Source: JAWKXU01 sp964468045 (GTDB taxonomy: Bacteria > Pseudomonadota > Alphaproteobacteria > Sphingomonadales > Sphingomonadaceae). Taken from it: a DNA stretch of 64,000 nucleotides. The notes under the pieces are model-generated. The model saw only the letters and a list, made by a program, of their open reading frames with translations. It was not told the origin of the DNA and did not search any database. The DNA lies in NCBI GenBank assembly GCA_964468045.1, contig CAYXTO010000003.1, positions 1-64,000 of the forward strand, written 5' to 3'. This document shows positions 7,761-16,693 of the stretch, piece by piece. The position numbers and the translations under genes were made by a program. Positions within the stretch are counted from its first letter, which is position 1, and every line of letters begins with the position of its first letter.

Positions 7761-8948
7761 ATGTCATCGGCCCCAATGACGGGTCTTCGGGTTATTGACC
7801 TGAGCCAGATATACAATGGCCCCTATGCGACCTATCTGATGGCGCTGGCGGGTGCGGAAGTGATCAAGGTCGAGCCGCCATCGGGTGAACCGTTGCGCAA
7901 GCGCGCGGTCGTCGGCGGTGCGGGTTTGCCCTTTGCCATGCTCAATGGCGCCAAGCGTTCGATCACGCTGGATCTTAAGAGCGAGGAAGGCAAGCAGGCG
8001 CTGCTGGAACTGGCCGATAGTGCGGATGTGCTGGTCGAGAATTTTTCGCCCGGCGTGATGGATCGGCTCGGTCTGGGGGCGGACGTGCTTCAGAAGCGCA
8101 ACCCGCGCCTGATCTACGCGGCCAGTTCGGGCTATGGTCGGGATGGGCCCTACAAATCCTATCCGGCGATGGACCTGACGATGCAGGCGATGTCCGGCGC
8201 CATGTTCGTGACCGGTTTTCCGGATCGTCCGCCGGTCAAGTGCGGCCCGGCCATCGCGGATTTCTTCGCAGGCATCCATCTCTATGCCGCGATCACGACC
8301 TCGCTTTACGAACGGGAGCGTACCGGTGTCGCCCGCCGCGTGGAAGTGACGATGCAGGATTCGATCTATGCTTCGCTCAGCTCCAATCTGGGCCTTGCCT
8401 GGGCCAAGGGCGACGAGGCGCAGTTCGCGCGTACCGCGAACCGGCATGGCGGGCTCGCGGAATGTCCCTACAATGTCTATCCGACAGCGGACGGACATAT
8501 CGCGATGATCTGTGCCCGCGATGAGCATTGGGTCCGCTTGTCCGAACTGATGGGCAAGGGCGAGCTGGGCAGCGACCCGCGCTATTCCACGCTCAAGGAA
8601 CGTGTCGCCCGGATGGACGAGGTCGATGAAATGGTCGGGGCGTGGAGTTCGCAGCTGTCGACGCAGGAGGTGTTCGAACGGCTCATGAGCGCGCGCATCG
8701 CCTGTGCGCCGGTGAGGACGCTGGCAGAGGTGATGGAAGACGAGAACATGTTCGCGCGCGGCTCTTTGCTGCATGTCGATCACCCCCGCTATGGCCGGAT
8801 CGTGGTGCAGCAGACCCCGTTGCGGCTGGAAGGGGCGCCTTTGCGCAATCCCGAACCCAGCGAGGATCTCGGAGCTTCGACTGCCGAGATCCTGGGGCAA
8901 TTGACCGGATTGGAAGAGGATCAGATCGCAAGAGCGGCTGGAAGGTAA
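7761..8948 (+). CDS. CaiB/BaiF family CoA-transferase (class III)
   Basis: The 395-residue protein has full family length. It opens with TGLRVIDLSQIYNGPYATYLMALAGAEVIKVEPP and has the catalytic-Asp region YPAMDLTMQAMSG; the aspartate forms the acyl anhydride intermediate. Family members move CoA between carboxylates such as carnitine, bile acids or succinate. As first gene of the plus-strand module it probably activates or recycles the acid produced by the downstream monooxygenases and dehydrogenases. The exact acid is unknown. Confidence 0.9.
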   Translation: MSSAPMTGLRVIDLSQIYNGPYATYLMALAGAEVIKVEPPSGEPLRKRAVVGGAGLPFAMLNGAKRSITLDLKSEEGKQALLELADSADVLVENFSPGVMDRLGLGADVLQKRNPRLIYAASSGYGRDGPYKSYPAMDLTMQAMSGAMFVTGFPDRPPVKCGPAIADFFAGIHLYAAITTSLYERERTGVARRVEVTMQDSIYASLSSNLGLAWAKGDEAQFARTANRHGGLAECPYNVYPTADGHIAMICARDEHWVRLSELMGKGELGSDPRYSTLKERVARMDEVDEMVGAWSSQLSTQEVFERLMSARIACAPVRTLAEVMEDENMFARGSLLHVDHPRYGRIVVQQTPLRLEGAPLRNPEPSEDLGASTAEILGQLTGLEEDQIARAAGR

Positions 8949-9040
8949 ATTGCGGGCGGCATGGCTTGCACGTTTGAACCCGAGCGGCAGGCCATTCGAG
9001 CCCGGTCTGTTTTTGATTTGAGATCGAGAGGACCAAGGAA

Positions 9041-10240
9041 ATGGCGCAGAAGCGCATGAGATTTGGTGCATTCATTGCGCCGCATACCCCGACCGACGAA
9101 CATCCCTCGCTGGCGCTTGAGGAGGATATGGATCGGGTGGTGTGGATGGAGAAGCTGGGCTTCGATGAAGCCTGGATCGGTGAACACCACTCTGGCGGCT
9201 GGGAAATCAACGGCAGCCCGGAGATCTTCATCGCCGCGGTTTCGCAACGCACCAGCCGGATCAAGCTCGGCACCGGCGTGGCCTCCTTGCCATATCATAA
9301 CCCGTTCACACTCGCCGACCGTATCCGGCAACTCGACCATGTCACCAAGGGCCGTACCATGCTCGGTGTCGGCCCCGGCTCGCTGCCGTCCGATGCTTAC
9401 ATGATCGATGTTCCTACCGCCCAGGCACGGGACCGGATGGAGCAGGCGATCGACCCGATCGTCCGCTTGCTGAACAATGAGATCGTGACCGCCAAGACCG
9501 ACTGGTTCAACCTGCAGGAAGCCAGGCTCCAGCTCGATCCCTATAATGACGATGGCGTGGAAGTAGCTGTCGCCAGCCAGGTTTCGCCGACCGGGGCGCG
9601 AGCGGCGGGCAAGTTCGGCCTGTCGATGTTGGCGATCGGCGCGACCTCTGCAGGCGGGTTCAATGCGCTGGCCTCCAACTGGGCGATTGCCGAAGAAACC
9701 GCCGCCGAGCACGGCAACCAGATGGACCGGAACGGCTGGCGCCTGGTCGGACCCGTTCACGTGGCCGAAACCCGCGAAAAAGCGCGCGAGAATGTGCGAC
9801 ATGGGCTGTTGCGCTGGATCGAGTATATGGAAAAGGTCGCCGCGATCCCGCTCGCGCCGCCCGCAGGCCAGGATCCGGTGGACTATATGATCGACACCGG
9901 GTTCGGGGTGATCGGCACGCCGGATGATTTCGTGGCGCAGATGAGCCGGCTGTCGGAGCAATCGGGCGGTTTCGGCTGTTTCCTCAACCTCGACAATCAC
10001 TGGGCCGACTGGGACCAGACCAAGCGCTCCTACGAGCTGATCGCCCGCTTCGCGATCCCGAAGATCAACAAGCTGAATGAATCCCGCGTCCGTTCGGAGA
10101 CCTGGCTGCGGGAGAACAACGCCCACTTCAAGGGCGAGCTGACTGCCGCCGTGCGTTCCAAGATGGAGGAATACGCCCGGGAAAAGGGCATGGACAAGCT
10201 GTCCCCCGATCTCGTCGCACACTTCAAGGCCAATACCTGA
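9041..10240 (+). CDS. Luciferase-like (LLM) flavin-dependent monooxygenase
   Basis: This 399-residue protein of the bacterial luciferase superfamily has MRFGAFIAPHTP, then the family segments FDEAWIGEHHSGGWE and IKLGTGVASLPYHNPFTLADRIRQLDHVTKGRTMLGVGPG. It would use reduced FMN and O2. Relatives include limonene 1,2-monooxygenase (LimB), alkanal monooxygenases and type II Baeyer-Villiger enzymes, so an epoxidase or lactone-forming role on a cyclic substrate is plausible. Its neighbours are a type I Baeyer-Villiger enzyme and dehydrogenases. A flavin reductase partner is not encoded nearby. Confidence 0.88.
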   Translation: MAQKRMRFGAFIAPHTPTDEHPSLALEEDMDRVVWMEKLGFDEAWIGEHHSGGWEINGSPEIFIAAVSQRTSRIKLGTGVASLPYHNPFTLADRIRQLDHVTKGRTMLGVGPGSLPSDAYMIDVPTAQARDRMEQAIDPIVRLLNNEIVTAKTDWFNLQEARLQLDPYNDDGVEVAVASQVSPTGARAAGKFGLSMLAIGATSAGGFNALASNWAIAEETAAEHGNQMDRNGWRLVGPVHVAETREKARENVRHGLLRWIEYMEKVAAIPLAPPAGQDPVDYMIDTGFGVIGTPDDFVAQMSRLSEQSGGFGCFLNLDNHWADWDQTKRSYELIARFAIPKINKLNESRVRSETWLRENNAHFKGELTAAVRSKMEEYAREKGMDKLSPDLVAHFKANT

Positions 10241-10249
10241 ATACCTGCG

Positions 10250-10269
10250 GGCCGGGATCATTCCCGGCC
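10250..10269 (+). terminator. Hairpin between monooxygenase and aldehyde dehydrogenase
   Basis: GGCCGGGA at 10250-10257 and TCCCGGCC at 10262-10269 form an 8-bp GC-rich stem with a TCAT loop, 9 nt after the stop codon. No T-run follows, so it may reduce rather than end transcription into the downstream gene, or protect the upstream mRNA. Confidence 0.4.
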
Positions 10270-10311
10270 TGCGCCTTTGCAACACGCCGGCATCTGCCTG
10301 GGAGACATGAA

Positions 10312-11790
10312 ATGAACGCACCATTCGACTATAGCCATCCTTTCCTCAAGGGCGACGTGAAGAAGCTCTTCATCGGAGGTGAATGGGTAGACGCAAGCTC
10401 GGGCGAGACTTTCGATTGTATCGATCCTTCGCGCGGGCTTGCTGCGATCAAGGTGTCGCGCGGTGGTCCCGAAGACATCGACCGCGCCGTCGCGGCGGCC
10501 CGGGCCGTGTTCGAGGGTGAGTGGTCGAAGTGGACCCCATTCGACCGGCAGGCGCTGATGTTGAAGGTGGCCGAGGCAATCGACCGGCGGTTCGAGGATC
10601 TGGCTCGGCTGGAAACGATCGACATGGGCGCGCCGCTGGCTCGCACCGGTCTGTTCCGGCGCTGGATTCAGCAGACCTTCCGTTATTACGCCTCCCAGGC
10701 CATGAACACTCGCGGGGACATTTTCAGCAACTCCGTACCCGGCAATTTCATGGCCTATTCGCACAAGGCGCCGGTGGGAGTCGTGGGCGCGATCATCCCC
10801 TGGAACGGGCCGATGATCACGCAGTTGTGGAGCATTTGCCCCACGTTGGCGACCGGCTGTACACTGGTGCTCAAGCCGGCGGAGGAAGCGCCGCTCTCCA
10901 CGCTGATGATGGCCGAAATCCTGCATGAGGCCGGCGTGCCGGCGGGCGTGATCAACGTGGTGCCGGGCCCGGGGCCGACCGCTGGTGCGGCGCTGGCCGG
11001 CCATATGGATGTCAACAAGATCAACTTCACCGGCTCCACCATCACCGGCCGCAAGGTCATCGAGGCATCCGCCTCGAACATGAAGCGCGTCGCGGTCGAG
11101 CTGGGCGGCAAGTCTCCGGACATCGTCTTTGCGGACGCGGATCTCGACGCGGCGGCTACCGGCGCGGCCATGGCGTGCTTCACCAATACGGGGCAAGTGT
11201 GCTTTGCCGGTACCCGCCTGTTCGTTGAGCGCAGCATCTATGACGATTTCGTGGAGCGCGTGGCCGAGGTCGGACGCAAGCTGAAGGTGGGCCCGGCGCT
11301 AAGCGAGGACAGCCAGCTCGGCCCGCTGGCGTCTCAGGCGCAGCTCGATCGGGTGACGAGTTACTTCAAGGTGGCCGAGCAAGACGGTGCGCGCCTTGTC
11401 ACCGGCGGCGAGCCGCTCGACATCGGCGGCGGGTTCTTCGTTCCCCCCACGGTCTATGCCGGGGTTACCAATGACATGCGCATCGCGCGCGAGGAAATCT
11501 TCGGCCCGGTGCTGGCGGCGATCCCGTTCGATACCGAGGAAGAGGCGATCGCGCTCGCCAATGATACCATCTATGGCCTCGGCGGCGGCGTATGGAGCCG
11601 GGATGTCGGCCGCGTCCATCGTGTCGCGCATGCAATCCGCACCGGCATGGTCTGGACCAATTGCTATGGCGTCACCGATCCTGCCGTCACCTTCATTGGC
11701 ACCAGGCAGAGCGGCTATGGCGTGAAGGGCGGGCCCTATGCAGTTGACGAGTTCCTTGCAGCCAAGACCATCTGGATGAATCTGGCCTGA
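10312..11790 (+). CDS. NAD(P)-dependent aldehyde dehydrogenase
   Basis: The 492-residue ALDH has the cofactor region GVVGAIIPWNGPMITQ, GSTITGRKV, the general-base motif VELGGKSPDIVF, and the nucleophile in NTGQVCFAGTR. It oxidises an aldehyde to the acid. Sitting 10 nt before the Baeyer-Villiger gene, it fits the ChnE-like last step of a lactone pathway (oxo-acid to diacid). It is one of three paralogous ALDHs in the window; substrate assignment is inference. Confidence 0.92.
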   Translation: MNAPFDYSHPFLKGDVKKLFIGGEWVDASSGETFDCIDPSRGLAAIKVSRGGPEDIDRAVAAARAVFEGEWSKWTPFDRQALMLKVAEAIDRRFEDLARLETIDMGAPLARTGLFRRWIQQTFRYYASQAMNTRGDIFSNSVPGNFMAYSHKAPVGVVGAIIPWNGPMITQLWSICPTLATGCTLVLKPAEEAPLSTLMMAEILHEAGVPAGVINVVPGPGPTAGAALAGHMDVNKINFTGSTITGRKVIEASASNMKRVAVELGGKSPDIVFADADLDAAATGAAMACFTNTGQVCFAGTRLFVERSIYDDFVERVAEVGRKLKVGPALSEDSQLGPLASQAQLDRVTSYFKVAEQDGARLVTGGEPLDIGGGFFVPPTVYAGVTNDMRIAREEIFGPVLAAIPFDTEEEAIALANDTIYGLGGGVWSRDVGRVHRVAHAIRTGMVWTNCYGVTDPAVTFIGTRQSGYGVKGGPYAVDEFLAAKTIWMNLA

Positions 11791-11800
11791 GAGACCGAAC

Positions 11801-13450
11801 ATGAGCAACGGCGACGAGAACATGTTAGACGTGATCATCATCGGCACCGGCTTCGCCGGCGTCTATGGATTGTACCGGATGCGGGAGGCGGGCTTCAACG
11901 TCCTGGCGGTGGAAGCCGGCGACGATGTCGGCGGCTGCTGGTACTGGAACCGCTATCCGGGCCTGCGCTGTGATGTCGACAGCCTGGAATATGCCTATGC
12001 ATTTTCCGAGGAGTTGCAGAAGGAATGGCGCTGGAGCGAGCGCTACGCCAAGCAGAACGAAATCCAGGGCTACATCAGCTTCGCCGCGGATCGCCTCGGC
12101 CTGCGCAAGGATATTCGCTTTAACACTCGCGTAAAAGCCGCCACGTTCGACAACGCCGCCAATCGCTGGACCCTTGAAACCGAAAATGGCGACAGGTTGC
12201 AGGCCCGTTATGTCGTGATGGCAACGGGTTGCCTGTCAGTCCCGAACAAGCCCAATATTCCGGGTATCGAGAATTTCGGGGGGCAGTTGATCCATTCGGT
12301 GCAGTGGCCGAAGGAAAAGCTGGATCTGTCGGACAAGAACGTCGCCGTGATCGGCACCGGCTCTACCGGCATCCAGATGATCCCGCTGCTGGCCCAAGAC
12401 GCGAAGCACCTTACCGTCGTGCAGCGCACGCCTGCGTTCTGCGTTCCGGCCCGCAATCAGGAATGGAACGACGCGCGGATAGATTACTGGCGCGAGAACT
12501 ATCGTGAGTTGCGCGACATGGCTCGCAATACGCGAGCCGGAGTGCTGCACGAATATGGCCTGCTACCCGCCGCCGCGGTGCGCCCGGAAGATCGCCAGGC
12601 TGACTTGGAGCGCCGCTGGATCAAGGGCGGTCCGAACGTGCTCTATGGTTTCAGCGATCTGTTGCGGAATGAGGAGACCAACGAGCTTGTCAGCGAATTC
12701 CTGCGCGGCAAGATCGCCGAGGTGGTGAAGGACCCGGAAACCGCCAGGAAGCTGATGCCGTATGAGTATCCCGTGGGGGCCAAGCGGGTCTGCGTCGGTA
12801 CTGATTATTACGAAACCTACAATCGCGACAATGTGTCGCTGATCGATCTGCGCAGCGAGAAGCTGCAACAGATCGAGAAGGATGGCATTCGCACGGAGCA
12901 GGGTTTCTACCCGGTCGATGTGCTGATCCTTGCCACCGGATATGATGCGATGACCGGCGCCTTGCTGGCCATCGACATCCGGACCGCTGCCGGCAAATCG
13001 CTGCGCCAGGAATGGTCCCATGGCCCGCAGACCTATCTGGGCCTCGGCATCGCCGGCTTCCCCAACATGTTCGTGGTGACCGGCCCCGGCAGCCCGTCCG
13101 TCTTCAGCAACATGGTCCTGTCCGTCGAGCACGATATGGACTGGATCACGGAATGCCTCGATTATCTTCGGGAGCGTGGCTTCCCGGCCATCGAGGCTGA
13201 GGCCGAGGCTCAGGAAGCCTGGATGGATCATGTCGATCAGCTTGCCGGCGGCACCTTGGTGAACAAGGCGGCCAGCTGGTATCGCGGCGCCAATATCGAA
13301 GGAAAGCCGCAGAAGTTCATGCCTTATCTGGGCGGTGTGAACACGTATCAGGCCAAGTGCCGCGATGTCGCGGAGCATGGCTATGAAGGTTTCCTGATCG
13401 ATGGAAAAGCGCAAGCCAGCCAGCGCCAGCGCGAGATGGCCGATGGCTGA
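11801..13450 (+). CDS. Baeyer-Villiger monooxygenase, type I (cyclohexanone-monooxygenase-like)
   Basis: The 549-residue flavoprotein has two Rossmann motifs: IIIGTGFAGVYG near residue 12 for FAD and VIGTGSTGIQM near residue 184 for NADPH. Between them is the Baeyer-Villiger fingerprint FGGQLIHSVQWP, a full match to FxGxxxHxxxWP. GGCWYWNRYPGLRCD follows the FAD motif, as in cyclic-ketone enzymes. It inserts one oxygen beside a ketone to give an ester or lactone. The downstream esterase starts inside its last codons, so ester formation and hydrolysis are coupled. Confidence 0.95.
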   Translation: MSNGDENMLDVIIIGTGFAGVYGLYRMREAGFNVLAVEAGDDVGGCWYWNRYPGLRCDVDSLEYAYAFSEELQKEWRWSERYAKQNEIQGYISFAADRLGLRKDIRFNTRVKAATFDNAANRWTLETENGDRLQARYVVMATGCLSVPNKPNIPGIENFGGQLIHSVQWPKEKLDLSDKNVAVIGTGSTGIQMIPLLAQDAKHLTVVQRTPAFCVPARNQEWNDARIDYWRENYRELRDMARNTRAGVLHEYGLLPAAAVRPEDRQADLERRWIKGGPNVLYGFSDLLRNEETNELVSEFLRGKIAEVVKDPETARKLMPYEYPVGAKRVCVGTDYYETYNRDNVSLIDLRSEKLQQIEKDGIRTEQGFYPVDVLILATGYDAMTGALLAIDIRTAAGKSLRQEWSHGPQTYLGLGIAGFPNMFVVTGPGSPSVFSNMVLSVEHDMDWITECLDYLRERGFPAIEAEAEAQEAWMDHVDQLAGGTLVNKAASWYRGANIEGKPQKFMPYLGGVNTYQAKCRDVAEHGYEGFLIDGKAQASQRQREMADG

Positions 13451-14396
13451 CGGAGCGCTCGCCAAGGTTGCGCCCGATCTGCGCAAGTTTATCGAGCGTT
13501 TGCCCGACCTCTCGAACATCGGGAGCCGCCTGGCCGAAATCCGGGCAGTGCTGGATGGTGAACAGCCGCCGCTTGGCGATGATGGTGAAGTCATCACCAG
13601 CGAGCTATTCATTGATCGACCGGATGGAACCCAGCTGCGCTGCCTGTTCAGCCGGCCCACCGTCGTTTCAGCGGACACGCCGCTTCCGGTTCTGCTGCAT
13701 GTCCATGGCGGCGGCTATGTCGCGGGATCGGCCAATCGGGATCATGATATTGCCCGCAAGGCTGTCGTGGAGCTGGGCTGCGCGGCGCTGATACCGGATT
13801 ATCGGCTGGCGCCGGAACATCCCTATCCGGAGCCGCTGGATGACGTGCTGCTCTCCTACCGTTGGCTGAGGCAGCAAGCTGCAGCATTGACGATCGATGC
13901 CAATCGCATCGCCCTGCGAGGGATCAGCGCGGGCGGCGGTCTTGCCTATGCGGCCGCTCTCAAGCTCAAGGAGGAGCTGGCCAGCGCGCCTTGTTTCCTG
14001 CTGCTGCTGTTCCCGATGCTGGATGACCGCACGGAGGCTCACCCGCATAATGGCGTTTATGTCTGGACTCACGATAACAACCAATTCGGGTGGGACAGCT
14101 ACCTCGCCAGCGTGGATCGATCAGATCCGCCTCCGCTTGCGGTTCCGGGGCGGGTTGAGGATGTGGCCGGCTTGCCGCCCATCTTCCTGGCGACCGGAGC
14201 GATCGACCTGTTCGCTGGCGAGAACCTGGCTCTCGCACGCAGGCTGGTGGACGCGGGGATCTCGCTGGAGATGCACGTCTATCCCGGCGCATATCACGGC
14301 TTCGCGCTGATCCCCTGCCAAGCGACCCAAGCTTACGAGCAAGCGGCAATGGCTGCGCTCGCGCGCGCTTTCGCTGCAAAGATCGACGGAGAATGA
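13443..14396 (+). CDS. Alpha/beta hydrolase, hormone-sensitive-lipase family esterase
   Basis: The protein has about 317 residues from the ATG that overlaps the Baeyer-Villiger stop by 8 nt; an in-frame ATG at 13401 is less likely because it lies deep in the upstream gene. The oxyanion motif VHGGGYVAGS and nucleophile elbow GISAGGG are typical of HSL/family IV esterases. The catalytic acid lies in the IDLF region and the His in YHGFAL. It should open the ester or lactone made by the upstream monooxygenase. Confidence 0.9.
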   Translation: MADGALAKVAPDLRKFIERLPDLSNIGSRLAEIRAVLDGEQPPLGDDGEVITSELFIDRPDGTQLRCLFSRPTVVSADTPLPVLLHVHGGGYVAGSANRDHDIARKAVVELGCAALIPDYRLAPEHPYPEPLDDVLLSYRWLRQQAAALTIDANRIALRGISAGGGLAYAAALKLKEELASAPCFLLLLFPMLDDRTEAHPHNGVYVWTHDNNQFGWDSYLASVDRSDPPPLAVPGRVEDVAGLPPIFLATGAIDLFAGENLALARRLVDAGISLEMHVYPGAYHGFALIPCQATQAYEQAAMAALARAFAAKIDGE

Positions 14397-14397
14397 C

Positions 14398-15447
14398 ATG
14401 AAGGCGTGGATGGTTACAGAGGCGAAGGCACCCCTGGAGAAGTTCGAACTCGAGACGCCGGAGCCGAGGGGGACGGAAGTCGTCATCGAGACCGCTTATT
14501 GCGGAGTCTGCCATTCCGATCTCCATTTCTGGAAGGGCGAATACAACATGGGCGGCGGCAAGGTCATGAAGCTTGCCGATCGCGGGGTGCAGCTGCCCCG
14601 TGCACCGGGCCATGAAATCGCCGGCCGCGTGGTTGCCCTTGGCCCCGATGCCGAAGGGGTGAAGATCGGCGACATGCGCGTGGTTTATCCCTGGCTTGGC
14701 TGCGGGAATTGCTATTACTGCAATAACGGGCTGGACAATTGGTGCCGCACCCCGAAGGGGATCGGAGTGATCCGCAATGGCGGCTTCGCCAGCCATGTCG
14801 TGGTGCCGCATTCGCGCTACCTGGCCGATCCCGGGAATGTCGATCCGGCTCTGGCTGCAACCTATGCCTGTTCGGGCCTGACCATCTATTCCTCGCTCAA
14901 GAAGGTGATGCCGATCGATCCTGACAGCCCGATCCTGCTGATCGGCGCGGGGGGGCTGGGCCTCATGGCGGTTGAGATGCTGAAGGCGATGGACCATCGC
15001 AATATCGTGACGGTCGATATCGATCCCGCCAAGCTGCAGGTGGCGAAGGAGAAGGGTGCGACCACCATCATCGACGGTTCGGCGGGCAATCTGGCGGAAA
15101 AGGTCATCGAAGCGGTTGGCAAGGTTCCGGCGGCGATCGACATGGTGAACAACGATCATACGGCCAAGGCCGCGCTCTATTGCCTCGACAAGGGCGGCAA
15201 GCTGGTGCTGGTCGGGGTCGCCGGCGGCGAACTGACGCTCTCGCTGGCGACCATGATCTTCATGGGGTTGACCGTCTACGGCAATCTGGTCGGAACTCCG
15301 CAGGATCTGCACGATGTGCTGGAACTGGCGAATTCCGGCAAGCTGGCGCCCACACCGTTGCAATGCTGCCCGGCGGACGAGGCCAATCAGACATTGATCG
15401 ACCTCAAGGAAGGCAAGGTGACGGGTCGCGCGGTTCTTACCTGGTAG
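14398..15447 (+). CDS. Zinc-dependent medium-chain alcohol dehydrogenase
   Basis: The 349-residue MDR has the catalytic zinc site CGVCHSDLHFW and GHEIAG, structural zinc cysteines in GCGNCYYCNNGLDNWC, and the NAD-binding GAGGLGLMAVEML. It overlaps the esterase gene closely (1 nt between stop and start) and completes a monooxygenase-esterase-dehydrogenase string. By position it resembles ChnD (6-hydroxyhexanoate dehydrogenase): hydroxy-acid to oxo-acid, with the ALDH upstream finishing. It could also serve the aryl alcohols from the hydroxylases. Confidence 0.92.
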   Translation: MKAWMVTEAKAPLEKFELETPEPRGTEVVIETAYCGVCHSDLHFWKGEYNMGGGKVMKLADRGVQLPRAPGHEIAGRVVALGPDAEGVKIGDMRVVYPWLGCGNCYYCNNGLDNWCRTPKGIGVIRNGGFASHVVVPHSRYLADPGNVDPALAATYACSGLTIYSSLKKVMPIDPDSPILLIGAGGLGLMAVEMLKAMDHRNIVTVDIDPAKLQVAKEKGATTIIDGSAGNLAEKVIEAVGKVPAAIDMVNNDHTAKAALYCLDKGGKLVLVGVAGGELTLSLATMIFMGLTVYGNLVGTPQDLHDVLELANSGKLAPTPLQCCPADEANQTLIDLKEGKVTGRAVLTW

Positions 15448-15476
15448 TCGGTTCGAACCATGCGGCAGGCCGGTCT

Positions 15477-16478
15477 TCAGGGAACGATCGGCCTGTGCAC
15501 CGGACGGGGCACACGTCTGTCCCCTCCGAACAGGGACCCGGGGCACACCTTGCGTGACGGGGAGCCTTTCGAACCGAGCCCCAATTCGTTTGCCACCTGC
15601 CGGATAGTGGCGGTCAAAACCTCTCGGGTGGCCTTCTGAGCATCGGTCAGATCCTTGCTCTGCAGATTGGCAAGCGAAAGAATGCCCCTGATTTCAGGTT
15701 CGATGATGCGTCGGGCCTGCACGAAACCATTGAGATGGTCCTGGATGATGCTTGAGCGAGGCAGGATGGTGTAGCATTCGCCTGACATCGCCAGGGACCG
15801 CAGCCCCATGTAGGATTCGCTTTCGAAGGTGACGGAAAGCGACTTGCCGAGATTGTCGGCATGTTCCTCCAGGATCTTTCTCCAGGCGGTTGAGCGGCAG
15901 GGCAGGGCCAGCGGGAAATCGAAAACGTTGGAGAACGGTATGTCGACGTCATCGTCTTCGTCGTCGAACTGTCCGAAAAGCCAATAATCCTCGATGAACA
16001 GCGGTGAAAGCGAAAGCCCGATATCCTCGGGAATGTTGAAAAGGATGGCGAAATCGATCTTTCCGTTCTGCAGCCATTCGTATACGGCGGGGCTGCTGGC
16101 ATCGAGAATGTAGAGGCTGACATCCGGGAGGGCGTCGCGCATCGCCTTGTATAGCGGCGGCGCGAAGAGGGCCGGCATGGTGGACGGCATGCCTATGGAA
16201 ACGGTGCCGGCCGGCTTGGCCTTGTTTCTCTTCAGCCCCAGAATTGCTTCGCTATGGTAGCGCAGCAGGGTGATCGCGCGTTCATAGAGCAACTGGCCCT
16301 GGTCGGTGAGTGTGATGCCCTTATGGCTTCTCTCGAACAGCTTTACCCCGAGTTCCAGCTCCAGATTGGACAAGTGCACGCTCAATGCAGGCTGCGCCAC
16401 ATGCAGGCGTTCCGACGCCTTCATCAGGCTGCCTGCCTCGGCCATCGCGACGAAATACCGCAGGTGCTTGATGTCCAT
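15477..16478 (-). CDS. LysR-family transcriptional regulator (Nac/CynR-like), second copy
   Basis: The start at MDIKHLRYFVAMAEAGSLMK is set by AGAAGGA just upstream; the frame runs further back to 16757 but without family sequence. HTH LHVAQPALSVHLSNLE is followed by an effector domain with IGMPSTMPAL. It is convergent with the alcohol dehydrogenase and divergent from the alpha/beta hydrolase-thiolase pair, so it probably controls those genes and perhaps the whole module. It is a clear paralogue of the LysR at 1.9-2.9 kb. Confidence 0.92.
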   Translation of the reverse strand: MDIKHLRYFVAMAEAGSLMKASERLHVAQPALSVHLSNLELELGVKLFERSHKGITLTDQGQLLYERAITLLRYHSEAILGLKRNKAKPAGTVSIGMPSTMPALFAPPLYKAMRDALPDVSLYILDASSPAVYEWLQNGKIDFAILFNIPEDIGLSLSPLFIEDYWLFGQFDDEDDDVDIPFSNVFDFPLALPCRSTAWRKILEEHADNLGKSLSVTFESESYMGLRSLAMSGECYTILPRSSIIQDHLNGFVQARRIIEPEIRGILSLANLQSKDLTDAQKATREVLTATIRQVANELGLGSKGSPSRKVCPGSLFGGDRRVPRPVHRPIVP

Positions 16479-16653
16479 CATGCTTCCTTCTGGACGACTT
16501 GGGGGAATTGGCGGGTTCTTCGGCACGAGCTTGGGCGAGTCAAGTTTGATCCGCATGCGGCGCCGTCGGAACGCATTTTGGGCAGCTGCATCGGAGTATG
16601 GTGCATTGCTTGGCCAGGGACCGAGAAGCCTTTGATGCTTGCAATCCTGTTTT

Positions 16654-16670
16654 TCCGAAACAATATCGGA
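16654..16670. promoter_or_regulatory. Candidate operator upstream of the hydrolase-thiolase pair
   Basis: TCCGA at 16654-16658 and TCGGA at 16666-16670 are perfect inverted arms with a 7-nt spacer. They lie 24 bp before the hydrolase ATG, in the region divergent from the LysR gene. The spacing does not match T-N11-A exactly, so this is only a candidate. Confidence 0.3.
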
Positions 16671-16693
16671 TTGATGTGGGAGCATGCAAAACG

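Noticed and set aside
15466..15495. Inverted repeat CAGGCCG...CGGCCTG at the end of the LysR gene
   Set aside because: The 16-nt spacer and lack of a T-run make it a poor terminator, and most of it lies in coding sequence.
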